64,000 nt of DNA from assembly GCA_051747265.1 (NCBI GenBank), contig JBNJFY010000001.1, positions 186,001 to 250,000 of the forward strand, read 5' to 3'. The position numbers were made by a program, and so were the translations under genes. The stretch comes from JBNJFY01 sp051747265. Lineage in GTDB: Bacteria; Bacteroidota; Rhodothermia; Balneolales; Balneolaceae. Below are positions 16,955 through 26,680 of this stretch, piece by piece (positions within the stretch are counted from its first letter, which is position 1; every line of letters begins with the position of its first letter). Under the pieces are notes generated by a model. That model was given only the letters and a program-made list of their open reading frames with translations, did not search any database and was not told where the DNA came from.

Positions 16955-18007
16955 TTGACTAAATCTTCTAACCTCGACTCACTACTGTCTGAACAGGATA
17001 AGCGGCTCATCCAAGATCAATCGAAACAAGCTGAACAGTCAGGCCGCTGGACTCAGGAGATGTACGGTCTGGCCGTGCAAAAACGGTTATTCCATATAGC
17101 GGTCCCCCAAAAATATGGTGGACTGGAATCTGAATTACCCTCTCTATTAGACTTCCTTACCCAGGTATCCCGATGGGATGGTAGTTTTGGCTGGACCCTA
17201 ACCTTAGGAGCTGGCGCTGGAGTGTTTGGCGCCTACATGGATCCCGCCTTCGCCGAGACGTATTTTGCCGACCCTACAGCATTTATCGCCGGATCCGGCT
17301 TCCCGTCGGGAACCGCAAAACCGGTGGAAGAGGGATACCGGGTAAGCGGTACTTGGAAATACGCCAGCGGATCGGATATGGCTACGCTGTTTACAGCCAG
17401 TTGCCGCATGGGTGATGGGCCAAAATCTGATTCTATCCGAGCGATGGCTTTTAGGCCGGATGAGGTGAGCCTGGAATCCACCTGGAACAGCTATGGGTTG
17501 AAGGCCACCGCCAGCAATGACTTTTCGGTGATCGATCAATTTGTACCACACGCACGCAGTTTTTCTATCACCTCGGATGCTTTACGTATTGCTGCCCCGC
17601 TCTATCGCTTCCCCTTTGATTCCTTCGCTTATGCCACGCTCTGCGCGTCACATTTAGGAATCGCCTTGCATTTTATTGACCAAGCGGAACTACTTTTTCA
17701 GGGTAAAAAGCCTGGGGCAGCCAGCCAGCAATTGATTGCCGACATTCGATCCTACATTGGCGAATTTCAGCAGCGTTTCAGACAGTCCGTTGATGAGGTT
17801 TGGGCAAGGGTTGCCGGCGGTCAGGCCCCATCACGGGAAGCCATCGATCGGATCCCCAAAGAAGTTCGCGAGCTTTCGGCGGTTTGTGTACAAGCATGCA
17901 CGGAGTTATATCGGAGTTGCGGAATGGCCGTATTGGATGAGCAAAGTACCATCAATCGGGTGTGGCGGGATTTGATGACCTCCAGTCAACATGCCTTTTT
18001 AAAGTAA
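16955..18007 (+). CDS. Acyl-CoA dehydrogenase family protein
   Basis: The 350-residue protein follows the acyl-CoA dehydrogenase/flavin monooxygenase fold. The N-terminal helical domain includes GLAVQKRLFHIAVPQKYGGL. The middle beta domain has VSGTWKYASGSDMATLFTAS, and the C-terminal helical domain ends in the family's VWRDLMTSSQHAFLK, which matches the terminal segment of HpaH/DszC-like flavin-dependent members. Closest in style are these two-component monooxygenases and other dehydrogenase homologues rather than fatty-acid beta-oxidation enzymes, because the usual catalytic Glu region is not obvious. It needs FAD or FMN and is cytoplasmic. The start is a TTG at 16955. The substrate is unknown. 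Confidence 0.8.
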   Translation: MTKSSNLDSLLSEQDKRLIQDQSKQAEQSGRWTQEMYGLAVQKRLFHIAVPQKYGGLESELPSLLDFLTQVSRWDGSFGWTLTLGAGAGVFGAYMDPAFAETYFADPTAFIAGSGFPSGTAKPVEEGYRVSGTWKYASGSDMATLFTASCRMGDGPKSDSIRAMAFRPDEVSLESTWNSYGLKATASNDFSVIDQFVPHARSFSITSDALRIAAPLYRFPFDSFAYATLCASHLGIALHFIDQAELLFQGKKPGAASQQLIADIRSYIGEFQQRFRQSVDEVWARVAGGQAPSREAIDRIPKEVRELSAVCVQACTELYRSCGMAVLDEQSTINRVWRDLMTSSQHAFLK

Positions 18008-18099
18008 GGTTCGGTAAATCGTTGCCTATTGAGCGTACTCACGCGCGAAAACTATGATATCAAGCTGATTCTGCCTAGCTTACTACTAACGTAGAGCCA

Positions 18100-18119
18100 A
18101 TTCCGGTAGCTACCGGAAT
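18100..18119. repeat. Perfect 20-bp palindrome
   Basis: ATTCCGGTAGCTACCGGAAT is its own reverse complement. It sits 30 bases before the ATG of the following membrane protein gene and could be an operator or an extragenic palindromic repeat. Confidence 0.7.
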
Positions 18120-18148
18120 CAAATTGATTAACGAAAAACGGATCGGCT

Positions 18149-18592
18149 ATGCTTAATTATTTCCAAGTAGACGTACAATACAAACCCCGACAGCGTCAAC
18201 AGTTCAATGCATTTCTGGCCCTGGTCACCGGCATCCTCACCCTCATTTATCCCAGCTTTCTCTATCTCATCGCCGGGGGTTACTTATTAGCCTTAGGCCT
18301 CTTATTCCTGGCCTTTCGCTTGCCAAGTGGAATTGTCGCCTTTCCCATAATCGCGGGCATCCTCATCTTCATCTTTCCGGATCTGATCCCTATCACCTTC
18401 GGTATATTTCTCTCAATATTCGGGTTGCTGTTACTGCTCTCCTTTCAACTGATCTTTTTAGGCGTAATAACACTAATCATCGCCGTATTAACCTTCAGTA
18501 ACCCCGATTGGATCGCCTATCTGATTGCCGCGTTTATGCTGCTGTACGGGGTGTCTAATATTATTGAGCTCATTCGGCAGAAGACCGATTAG
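18149..18592 (+). CDS. Small membrane protein, HdeD/DUF308-like
   Basis: The 147-residue protein is almost entirely hydrophobic, with about five to six short membrane helices separated by Pro/Gly turns. The repeated pattern of a helix pair followed by a (I/F)(Y/F)P(S/D) or NPDW turn (LIYPSFLYLIAGGYLLALGL, IFIFPDLIPITFGIFLSIFG, FSNPDWIAYLIAAFMLLYGV) is characteristic of HdeD/DUF308-type proteins. These are inner-membrane proteins, linked to acid resistance in enterobacteria but otherwise uncharacterised. A perfect palindrome precedes the gene. Confidence 0.65.
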   Translation: MLNYFQVDVQYKPRQRQQFNAFLALVTGILTLIYPSFLYLIAGGYLLALGLLFLAFRLPSGIVAFPIIAGILIFIFPDLIPITFGIFLSIFGLLLLLSFQLIFLGVITLIIAVLTFSNPDWIAYLIAAFMLLYGVSNIIELIRQKTD

Positions 18593-18916
18593 GAGAACAA
18601 AGAATAAAGCCTGACGGATGATGTACCCAGCTATCGCAAATGATCAGCGAAGCGTCACTCGCAGGCCGGCCGCCGAGCTAGCGCAAGTGTTAAGTCCGAA
18701 AGCTTTCGGACGTCACTAGTGCCCCAACCATTGGGTAATTAGCTAGGGTAAATAGATAAAATCTACATGCCTATATGGAGCAGTTACAGGAATTTATTGA
18801 TCGAGATTGAGTCAGTATGTATTGGAAACAAGCGGACGCTTGCTCCATTGGGGGAACAGTTTACATAGTAAGTTAGTGACTCAATTAAGCTTTAACTTTA
18901 AGCCAGGAGCAAAGCC
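18593..18916. other. Gene-free region with palindromes, left edge of the defence island
   Basis: The 324-bp gap contains GTCCGAAAGCTTTCGGAC (18694-18711, perfect palindrome), GGCCGGCC near 18665, and two copies of CGTCACT. A purine-rich ribosome-binding site (GCCAGGAGCAAAGCC) precedes the next gene. I find no copy of the 3' end of the tRNA at 34990 here. Confidence 0.5.
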
Positions 18917-19834
18917 ATGGATAAATATCAAATTTTGAGCAGTAATATGGACAAACTGGAAACTATTTTCGCAAAAATAATTGATGGATTGTTTCAAGAC
19001 CTAGAATCTATAGACCATAAAACTTCGAAAAAAGAACTTGACAGACTCTCCAAAGAGTATAGAGGACTTAAAAAACGAATCCTCCTAACTCTATTTGAGC
19101 AACCAATTCATAAGATAGACTCACCTTACTTAAGTGATATAAGAAAAAAGCTACAGAAACTAACTATAGATGGTGATCCATTCATCCCTAAGTCCTTAAA
19201 AAAGGACAATGTAGGCAAACATATTTTTGACCTCTTAGAAGTTCAGTTTTCTATGGATGACTTGGCACAAAAACATTACTACCCTTCTCATAGTCCTCTT
19301 GATTATATGGAATCAATGATCAAGTCTAATCTAATATTTATTAAACATGACCAAATACCTGACAAGCTAAAAAAATACGTGCAAGAGATACGTGAATGCA
19401 TAGCGATGGAAAATACTTTAGCCGCGATATCTTTGCTAAGAACAACCATCGAAATTGCCATTGCAAATATTGCAAAAATGAATGGCCTAGATGATATGAC
19501 AAATCCTACGTCTAAAGAAGTATCAGACTTTTGGTTGGACTACAAGAACGATATAGAGAATGACTCTAATTCTAAGTTCCTAATTACTGAAGCTGATGCT
19601 AATGAACTATCTCTGGGTAAGCTTCAAGAACTCATTTACAAGCTTGATAAGTTTAAGCCTCTTAATGATGAGTTATTCCAAATCCGAAAGGTTACTAATG
19701 CAATAATACATGGGAACGAACGTCCCGTCAGAATTAAAGGTCAAAATGGTAAAGAGAGGTTTATAAACATGACTAATAAAGAACTACTGGATAGATCATT
19801 TCAGGTAATTCATGAACTATACGAAGCCAACTAA
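18917..19834 (+). CDS. Hypothetical helical protein (possibly DUF4145-like)
   Basis: The 305-residue protein is rich in Lys, Glu and Ile and appears mostly alpha-helical. The first ~190 residues have no recognisable motif. The last ~110 (ISLLRTTIEIAIANIAKMNG, then LNDELFQIRKVTNAIIHGNE) resemble the helical DUF4145/HEPN-like arrangement, in which an R-x4-H type motif can be catalytic; here RKVTNAIIHG fits R-x6-H only loosely. It is AT-rich and lies beside restriction genes, so a defence role is plausible. It is convergent with the OLD-like gene. Confidence 0.5.
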   Translation: MDKYQILSSNMDKLETIFAKIIDGLFQDLESIDHKTSKKELDRLSKEYRGLKKRILLTLFEQPIHKIDSPYLSDIRKKLQKLTIDGDPFIPKSLKKDNVGKHIFDLLEVQFSMDDLAQKHYYPSHSPLDYMESMIKSNLIFIKHDQIPDKLKKYVQEIRECIAMENTLAAISLLRTTIEIAIANIAKMNGLDDMTNPTSKEVSDFWLDYKNDIENDSNSKFLITEADANELSLGKLQELIYKLDKFKPLNDELFQIRKVTNAIIHGNERPVRIKGQNGKERFINMTNKELLDRSFQVIHELYEAN

Positions 19835-20075
19835 TTTCAAGGATCTAATTCATTATAAGCCAAGAATCTTCTCATTAGACACTATTTAAAAACTCATCAA
19901 GCTCCTCATTACGCTCTTTGCAGCGGGACATAAATTATTGGATACCCTATAAGCTTGTGGATACCCCATGATTAGAATAAATAATTACACATCTGCAAAC
20001 ATTGAAGTTCCCTGATAAATATGAGATAGGAGCTTTGATTATTATTGGACCCATGGGGATTAGTAGAACAAAATA

Positions 20076-21551
20076 TTATTCTTCCTCATCATCTGAAGCT
20101 CTAATAGAATGATCTTTCCAAATTGCGTCACAAACTTCTTCACCCAGAAACTCTCTTAACTGACCCGTGGGTACTGACTTTCCAATTACTTGCCCAACTC
20201 TTTGAGACCACAGCACATTCTTCGGATCAATGCACTTCTCAATCTCCTTTATAACATTCTTATAATCAGCTGATATTCGATCTGAATCTACTGCTAATTT
20301 TTTTAATTCATCCTCCTTATTTCCAAACTGCCCAGCTTTGTCATTAATTGAATCGCTTGCATCAGTCCAGTCAATTCCAATATCTGATAATACCTCATCT
20401 GTTAAATATAGGTTCTCTGCCTCATGGCATTTGAGCTGTATGAATTGAATATAGTTTTGTGGATTTTCGGCGGTTGGCTGCTTTTTACCCTTATCATTAT
20501 CAAGTAAGGCATAACCTATTGGTTCATCCGGCACCTCAAGCAGTGCCGAGAAGAGTTTTTCAAGGTCCTCCTGATATTGATATATCTGCTCACCTTGACA
20601 GGGGACTACTGATAAATTCACAACATGATGTCGAGAAACTTGACTCCAAATTCGAAAATCATCATCCCCTTCAACTAATAATATTGGAACATCAAATAGT
20701 GCACCCATTAGAGTATGGCCACCCAAAGATGCACCAATCCGAGACTTCAAATCATCATATATCTGTGCCTCTAATTCTGAATAATCCTTATTCATGTAGA
20801 GAATACTTGCATCACCGCTGGCATAAGTTCCCATTGCTGATAACAAATCGGTACTATGAGTAGCTACTAATACCTGTATATTGAACTGGATAGATACCTG
20901 ATTAATGAAATCTGACAACTTAGAAATCAAATCCGGATGTATATGTGCATCTGGTTCATCAAGTAAAAGCAAACGATACGACTGAGTATTTAACTCCCAC
21001 TCTGCAGCAGTAATAAGTATGTCTAACCCGATTGTAAATAATTGAGTCTCACCACTACTCAACTTGTTGATATTATCTACCGTCCCATTACCACTATCGA
21101 TAGAGCGAATTAATTCAAATGGGTTAGTATCATCCTTGAACCGAAACTCGAAATCTGAAAGCAATGAATTCAAGATACTTTCAAGTTCCTTGTTTTTGAC
21201 AGATCCGGCTTCTCCCTCGTTAATACCTTTGCTACGAAAATAATTATCAATCCTTGTTATTACTTGTTGCCTGTAATCATTTTGGAAATTTGAATTTGAT
21301 TGACTTTCCCTACTCTGCGAGTTTCTTAACCTTGAAACTAAGTTTGGTTGAGCTTTAATATCTCCTGCTCTTTCAGGTACAATATATCGGCAATTATTAA
21401 TCTCCTGATTCTTCAGAGCTCTTAACAACTCACTTTTACCACTTCCGTTTTTTCCGAATAGAATATTAATTCTGTTAAGATTTCTGAGTTTCCAATTCCC
21501 CCCCGGTAGAAAGCTCGGTTTATTTATTTCAAATTCAATTTTGGTTGCCAT
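20076..21551 (-). CDS. AAA ATPase with TOPRIM-like domain (OLD-family-like)
   Basis: The 491-residue protein has an ABC-type ATPase domain: Walker A FGKNGSGKSE near residue 32, signature LSSGETQLF near 165, Walker B LLLLDEPDAH near 198 and a switch His in VLVATHSTD near 228. A C-terminal segment, ILLVEGDDDFRIWSQ, resembles the TOPRIM nuclease motif (Glu, then Asp-x-Asp). This layout matches overcoming-lysogenisation-defect (OLD) family proteins, which act as DNA nucleases in anti-phage systems such as Gabija and retron-linked modules. No UvrD-like partner is next to it. It is the last gene of the minus-strand restriction cluster, 33 bases after the metallopeptidase gene. Confidence 0.8.
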   Translation of the reverse strand: MATKIEFEINKPSFLPGGNWKLRNLNRINILFGKNGSGKSELLRALKNQEINNCRYIVPERAGDIKAQPNLVSRLRNSQSRESQSNSNFQNDYRQQVITRIDNYFRSKGINEGEAGSVKNKELESILNSLLSDFEFRFKDDTNPFELIRSIDSGNGTVDNINKLSSGETQLFTIGLDILITAAEWELNTQSYRLLLLDEPDAHIHPDLISKLSDFINQVSIQFNIQVLVATHSTDLLSAMGTYASGDASILYMNKDYSELEAQIYDDLKSRIGASLGGHTLMGALFDVPILLVEGDDDFRIWSQVSRHHVVNLSVVPCQGEQIYQYQEDLEKLFSALLEVPDEPIGYALLDNDKGKKQPTAENPQNYIQFIQLKCHEAENLYLTDEVLSDIGIDWTDASDSINDKAGQFGNKEDELKKLAVDSDRISADYKNVIKEIEKCIDPKNVLWSQRVGQVIGKSVPTGQLREFLGEEVCDAIWKDHSIRASDDEEE

Positions 21552-21584
21552 AAGAATAGATCTATCTACCTTTATCGATTTTTT

Positions 21585-22292
21585 TCAAAACACCAACTCA
21601 TTCAACGCTTCTCTACGCTCTTTCCAGTTGGGCATAAATTTATCCATGAGCGCCTTGAAACGGTCGGTGTGTAGTCTTTCCCGGAGATGGATAAGTTCGT
21701 GGACGACAATGTACTCTATGCTTGAATAGGACTTCTTGGCCAGCTCAAGGTTGAACCATATTCGGTGATCCTCGGCATTGCAGGAGCCCCATTTGGTTTT
21801 CATCCGCCGAACGCCCCAGTCGTTGACTTCCACCCCTATTTTCTCTTTCCACTCCTCGATCAGTGGTTCGGCGGTCTCCTTAAGCTCGGCCCGGTACCAT
21901 TCGCGCATCACTTCTTGCCGTTTCTCTCGGTCCGCATTCGGTCGAACATATAGGTCGATAAATTTCTTATTACGAACCTTCACTTCTGGTTTGGCTTCTC
22001 GCTCTATGATATTGAGCAGATAGCGATTGCCTTTATAGTAGTGACTTTCTCCCTGGATGTATTCTCTGTCCGGTTGTCGATCTTGATTTTGAAATCCTCT
22101 GACCTGCTTTTTGATCCAACTCAATTTGGAGATGGCGAACAGTCGTATGGAGTCCATACTCATATCCAGCGGTGCGGAAATACGTACGCGTCCCGTGGGT
22201 GGATACACCGAAAGGTGCATATTCTTGATGTCTTTTTTGATGACATCGATAGCGATATCGGATACGGAAATTTGAGTTTGCTCAGTACTCAT
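21585..22292 (-). CDS. YgjP-like M48/SprT-type metallopeptidase
   Basis: The 235-residue protein carries the HExxH zinc motif in IVVHELIHLRERLHTDRF near residue 200, preceded by MKTKWGSCNAEDHRIWFNLE, which is diagnostic of the YgjP/DUF45 family. Members are predicted cytoplasmic zinc proteases and are very often encoded next to hsdR in type I restriction operons; their role there is unknown. The start overlaps the end of hsdR by 11 bases, so translation is likely coupled. Confidence 0.88.
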   Translation of the reverse strand: MSTEQTQISVSDIAIDVIKKDIKNMHLSVYPPTGRVRISAPLDMSMDSIRLFAISKLSWIKKQVRGFQNQDRQPDREYIQGESHYYKGNRYLLNIIEREAKPEVKVRNKKFIDLYVRPNADREKRQEVMREWYRAELKETAEPLIEEWKEKIGVEVNDWGVRRMKTKWGSCNAEDHRIWFNLELAKKSYSSIEYIVVHELIHLRERLHTDRFKALMDKFMPNWKERREALNELVF

Positions 22293-25200
22293 CTTGATTC
22301 TTGATCACCTCAAATACTGCTTCCACATCGAACTCATCAGGTAGCTGTTTCTTGATAGCGTATTTCACTTCTCGTTCCTTGATCTTGTCGCCTCGCCAAT
22401 CATCCTTGCGTACTTTTTTGATGGCTTTGTCAATATCAATGGCTAACTCTGAATCCTCTTCCAAGTTATCGTATAAAGCTTTCTGACCTTTGGACCGTAC
22501 ACTTTCCGGATAACTGTTCTGGTCAACCTGTTTCACCCTTTTGGTGAGTTCAACGATCTGGCGTAAGTACTTCTGATATTCCAGCGCTTTCTTCTTTCGT
22601 TCCAAAATCAACTCTTCCAGCAACTCCGACATCCGTTCATAATATTTTGGATTGGTCGGACGCTCCTCAATAATCACTTTGCGGAGGTTGTTTTCAATAG
22701 TCTCCGCTACGGCTTCCTTGTCCTTTTTGATGTTTTCGGGAAGCTCATCCACCGCATCTTCTCCGCGCTGTACAATCAGTTCGATCAAGGATAAATCATC
22801 CAAGGCGGAGATCTTCTTACTGGGATCCGCGCTGATATACATATCAATCAATTGACGCATGCCCGGCTCGTAGGTTTTGAGATCAATGTAGTCGCCGCTG
22901 GCATGTTTGATCTCGTCTCGGATATCGGTATAGAATTGAACCTTCTTTTTAATCCGCTGAGCTTCTTCCTTAGAATACCCGGCTCTTCCCATTTCGTTGG
23001 CGATATCCGTATAGGCTCGAATCAGGGAAGCGGTCAAATTATACAGAGCCAATCGCTTCTCTTCAGTATCTTCCAGATCTTTTTCATTTTCTGGGTCTCC
23101 ACAGAAATAGCTAATGAATGCCTTGGTCGTCTTTGGATGAACCGGTTCACAAAGGGCTTCCACTTTATCCAAGGCATCATCTAGTTTCTCCCGCGCCTGC
23201 TCATAGCGATCTTTTAGCAAGCCTTCAACGTCCTCATCGTCATAACCCTCAAATGCTTCCGAAGTGTAATCGGAAATGGACTTCTCCAGACTTTTGAATA
23301 AATCTTTATAATCTATGACATAACCATATTCCTTATCTTCAGTATGCAGTCGATTTACTCTACATATTGCTTGAAAGAGTCCGTGATCCTGCATGGGTTT
23401 ATCGATATATAAGTAAGTGGCAGGTGGAGCGTCGAAACCGGTTAGTAACTTGTCTACCACAATAAGTAGCTTCATTTGGCCGGGCTCATCAACAAACTTT
23501 TTTTTGACGTCCTCTTCAAACTGACTAGTACTTTTACCATCTAACATTTGCTGATATATATGATACTTGCGCAGCTCTTCGGTTTCTCCCGCCCCGGTAC
23601 TCTCCCCTTTGATCTTATCAATACTCGGATTGTACGAAGTAATGATCGCGCAATGATTCGCTAATTCCGTATCCTGAAATAGTTCATAAAACTTACATGC
23701 ATCATAAATGCTATTAGCAACTAAAAGAGCATTGCCTTGCCCCGACATCAAACGGTCTTTTCTTCTGAAATCGATAGATATATCGTAAACTATTTTTTGC
23801 AACCGATCTTTCGAACTGAGTAGTTTTTTCATGGTACCCCAGCGTTTCATCAACTCCTGCCTGGCAATATCATTCATCCCCCTGGTTTCTGACTCAAACC
23901 ATTCATCAATGCTTTCTTGATCGGTAATTTTTTGATCGATGTCACGAGCTTCATATCGCAAATCCAAAATTACGTTATCAGCTACAGCTTCATCAAATTT
24001 GTAGGTGGGCCTGATATAAGGTCCGAATACTTCCAGACTGGTCTTTTTGTCTTTCTTTAGAAGCGGAGTACCGGTAAAGCCGATGAACATGGCCTCGGGT
24101 AGAATAGTACGCATCGCTTTATGCAACTTGCCCGATTGCGTCCGGTGGCATTCATCCACAAATACATAGATGTCTCCTTTGGCCTTGAAGTCTTTGGGCA
24201 GATTCTTTTGGATCTCCTTAATATAGCTCTCGTAATCGCCCTCATCTTTCTGTCCAAATTTGTGTACCAAGGAGGAGAGCAAGGGATACTCATTCTTGTT
24301 CAGTTTCTCAATCAGGTCGGATCCACTAGTAGCCCGTTTCATGGCCTCGCCGGCATCGTCAAAGACGCGGACAATCTGTTTGTCCAGCTCAATGCGGTCG
24401 GTAATTACCAATACCCGGGCATCGTCGATGTGTTCACGGATCCACTGGGCCAGCCAGACCATGGTCAGACTTTTGCCACTGCCCTGGGTGTGCCAGATGA
24501 TTCCGTCTTCTCGGTCTTTAACTCGTTTCTGGGAAGCTTTAACCCCAAAGTATTGATGCGGCCGGCACACTTTCTTTACCCCGGCATCGAAGAGGATGAA
24601 ATTATGGATGAGTTCAATCATCCGGGATTTGCTACACACCTGCGTAATGTGCTTATCTAAAATATATTCGAACTCTTCATCGGTATCTTCTTTCCATTTC
24701 TGGTAATATTTATCCGGCGTCTCAATAGTGCCATATCGGAGCCCGGCCGTATCATTCCCGGCCATAACCAGTTGCATGGTGTTGAAAAACGATTGGATAA
24801 ACTCGGGCTTTTGATTATCCAAGTTTTGCCGGATGCCTTTCTGCACGGATACTTTGGATCGCTTGAGCTCTATAATTCCCACTGCGATACCGTTGATGTA
24901 GAGCACCAGATCCGGGCGTTTGTCATGCTCGCCTCGAACAGTAACTTCCTCAGCTATGCCAAAATCATTCAGCTCCGGGTTCTCCCAATCCACGAAGTAC
25001 ACGGTCTCTTTATTCTCACCCTGCGCCGGACGTACTTCTACACCATAACGCAGCAACCGATAGACCTCTTTGTTTATATCGTAGAGCGAATCGGTTTGGT
25101 TTTGGGCGACCTTGTTCAATTCAAAGATTGCCTTCTCTACCATACCCTCATCATAGTAACGGCGATTGAGATAGGTACGCAGCAACTCTTCTTCTACATT

Positions 25201-25314
25201 GCTATTCTCAGATCGTTCTTCCCAATTGCCCAGATAGTCGTATTCCAGCCTATCTTGAAATAGCTGGACAATCCGGTTTTGGCTGTTGCGCTCTACTTGG
25301 CCTATGTCACTCAT
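22282..25314 (-). CDS. hsdR: Type I restriction enzyme, endonuclease (R) subunit
   Basis: The 1010-residue motor and nuclease subunit has the normal family length. The N-terminal nuclease domain has the PD-ExK pattern, with RPDLVLYINGIAVGIIELKR around residues 133-152. The helicase core follows: Walker A IIWHTQGSGKSLTMVWLA near 275, DECH box FVDECHRTQ, SAT-like FTGTPL, and motif VI QAICRVNRLH. The C-terminal part is helical and Glu/Lys-rich. The subunit translocates DNA and cuts at a distance in complex with HsdM and HsdS. Its start overlaps the fic stop by 4 bases. Confidence 0.96.
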   Translation of the reverse strand: MSDIGQVERNSQNRIVQLFQDRLEYDYLGNWEERSENSNVEEELLRTYLNRRYYDEGMVEKAIFELNKVAQNQTDSLYDINKEVYRLLRYGVEVRPAQGENKETVYFVDWENPELNDFGIAEEVTVRGEHDKRPDLVLYINGIAVGIIELKRSKVSVQKGIRQNLDNQKPEFIQSFFNTMQLVMAGNDTAGLRYGTIETPDKYYQKWKEDTDEEFEYILDKHITQVCSKSRMIELIHNFILFDAGVKKVCRPHQYFGVKASQKRVKDREDGIIWHTQGSGKSLTMVWLAQWIREHIDDARVLVITDRIELDKQIVRVFDDAGEAMKRATSGSDLIEKLNKNEYPLLSSLVHKFGQKDEGDYESYIKEIQKNLPKDFKAKGDIYVFVDECHRTQSGKLHKAMRTILPEAMFIGFTGTPLLKKDKKTSLEVFGPYIRPTYKFDEAVADNVILDLRYEARDIDQKITDQESIDEWFESETRGMNDIARQELMKRWGTMKKLLSSKDRLQKIVYDISIDFRRKDRLMSGQGNALLVANSIYDACKFYELFQDTELANHCAIITSYNPSIDKIKGESTGAGETEELRKYHIYQQMLDGKSTSQFEEDVKKKFVDEPGQMKLLIVVDKLLTGFDAPPATYLYIDKPMQDHGLFQAICRVNRLHTEDKEYGYVIDYKDLFKSLEKSISDYTSEAFEGYDDEDVEGLLKDRYEQAREKLDDALDKVEALCEPVHPKTTKAFISYFCGDPENEKDLEDTEEKRLALYNLTASLIRAYTDIANEMGRAGYSKEEAQRIKKKVQFYTDIRDEIKHASGDYIDLKTYEPGMRQLIDMYISADPSKKISALDDLSLIELIVQRGEDAVDELPENIKKDKEAVAETIENNLRKVIIEERPTNPKYYERMSELLEELILERKKKALEYQKYLRQIVELTKRVKQVDQNSYPESVRSKGQKALYDNLEEDSELAIDIDKAIKKVRKDDWRGDKIKEREVKYAIKKQLPDEFDVEAVFEVIKNQDEY

Positions 25315-26438
25315 GTTTGAAATAGATTGATGTACTCTCTAAATACGTATAATCGCCCCCGCTCAGCTCCGGTAATCTCGGTTAAGATTCCCAACTCTTC
25401 AAATGAGGACAATAATTTGTAAGCCGTGGGTTTGGTCACATCTACCACATTGCTCACCTTTTCGGCGTCTACAATCGGTTGTTTATACAAGTGATTAATC
25501 AATAACTGAGCATTTCCCACTCGGCTGCCTAAGGTCTGCAGATCTTGTTCGATATTCTTTTGTAATTGCATAATACCATCGAAGGTAGCAATTCCACTCT
25601 TGGCGGTCTCTACGACTCCCTGCAAAAAGAATTTGATCCATTGGGCCATATCATTCTGCTCTCGAACTCGCATCAAATTGTCATAATAGTTCATCCGCTG
25701 TCGTTCGAAAAAGTCGGATAGGTAGAGAATGGGCTTTTTTAAGATTCCACGACTCACCAAATAAAGGGTAATCAGCAATCGCCCCACCCGACCATTTCCG
25801 TCCAAAAATGGATGGATAGTTCCAAACTGATAGTGGACAATGGCTATTTTGATCAATTCCGGCAGGTGGATCTCTTCGTTGTGAACAAAGTGTTCCAAAT
25901 CACTCATCAACTCCGGAATGCTCTCACTAGTCGGCGGCACAAAGGTCGCGTCTTTGGGCGAACTACCCCCGATCCAGTTTTGACTGGTTCGAAATTCGCC
26001 CGGTTGTTTATGCTCGCCCCGCACTCCTTGCATTAGTACTTGATGCGTATTACGTATGAGCCGGGAAGAGAATGGCAATGTATTCAGCTCTTTAATGGCT
26101 GTGTCCATAGCTGCGATATAGTTTTGCACTTCCTCCCAATCGTCCCGCTTTTCCGGTGCCACATTTTCCTTGTCCAGCAGGGCCTCTTCCATTTTGGTTT
26201 GCGTACCCTCAATCTTACTACTCTGGGTCGCCTCCTTGGCCATGTGCATACTGATAAATAGGTCAATATTGGGGATATACTCGGAGTACATATCCAACCG
26301 ACCCAACTGCCGATCGGCTTGGCTCAGCATCTCCACCACCTCCATATTCTCCAACGTCCACTTCCGGTTGATCGGATTAGGCTGGAAACTCTGGTAGTGA
26401 TCTTGCTGTATGTAGCGACCGGCTTGGAAAGATTTCAT
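25311..26438 (-). CDS. Fic family protein with internal inhibitory helix and C-terminal winged helix
   Basis: The 375-residue Fic-fold enzyme probably transfers AMP to a protein target. The catalytic loop HPFLDGNGRVGR is complete. The N-terminal segment has SSKIEGTQ, which matches the class II inhibitory motif (S/T-x-x-x-E-G), so the enzyme is expected to be self-inhibited. The C-terminal ~70 residues (VDAEKVSNVVDVTKPTAYKL) look like a winged helix-turn-helix, suggesting DNA binding and autoregulation. It is inserted between the DUF262 genes and hsdR. The region upstream contains five copies of a TTTAAATAAG-type motif. Confidence 0.9.
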   Translation of the reverse strand: MKSFQAGRYIQQDHYQSFQPNPINRKWTLENMEVVEMLSQADRQLGRLDMYSEYIPNIDLFISMHMAKEATQSSKIEGTQTKMEEALLDKENVAPEKRDDWEEVQNYIAAMDTAIKELNTLPFSSRLIRNTHQVLMQGVRGEHKQPGEFRTSQNWIGGSSPKDATFVPPTSESIPELMSDLEHFVHNEEIHLPELIKIAIVHYQFGTIHPFLDGNGRVGRLLITLYLVSRGILKKPILYLSDFFERQRMNYYDNLMRVREQNDMAQWIKFFLQGVVETAKSGIATFDGIMQLQKNIEQDLQTLGSRVGNAQLLINHLYKQPIVDAEKVSNVVDVTKPTAYKLLSSFEELGILTEITGAERGRLYVFREYINLFQT

Positions 26439-26680
26439 GGCAAAACTTAATTAAGCGAACTCCTTATTTAAAAAACTCCCCGAAATCTTAAATAAGGCCT
26501 TCGCTTATTTAAAACAAGTGCCAAAAATTTAAATAAGGGTCTGCCTATTTAAAGAAGTAATAAACTTCTTAAACAGACTTTTAGTTGTAGTATCGGAAAA
26601 CTGCAGTACGCTAGTAGATAACACCACTTCGCAGAATGTATTAAGTCCGCTTAACGTAAGATACAGTTACGGAGGTCAAA
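26439..26680 (-). promoter_or_regulatory. Promoter region of fic-hsdR with repeated operator-like motifs
   Basis: Five copies of CTTATTTAAA/TTTAAATAAG occur in alternating orientation within 92 bases, at 26463-26472, 26488-26497, 26504-26514, 26528-26539 and 26544-26554. The first four form two inverted pairs with similar spacing. They lie 25-116 bases upstream of the fic ATG, the right place for an operator array. The winged-helix end of Fic is a candidate binder. The motif is itself palindrome-like and AT-rich, so it may also contain promoter boxes. Confidence 0.6.
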
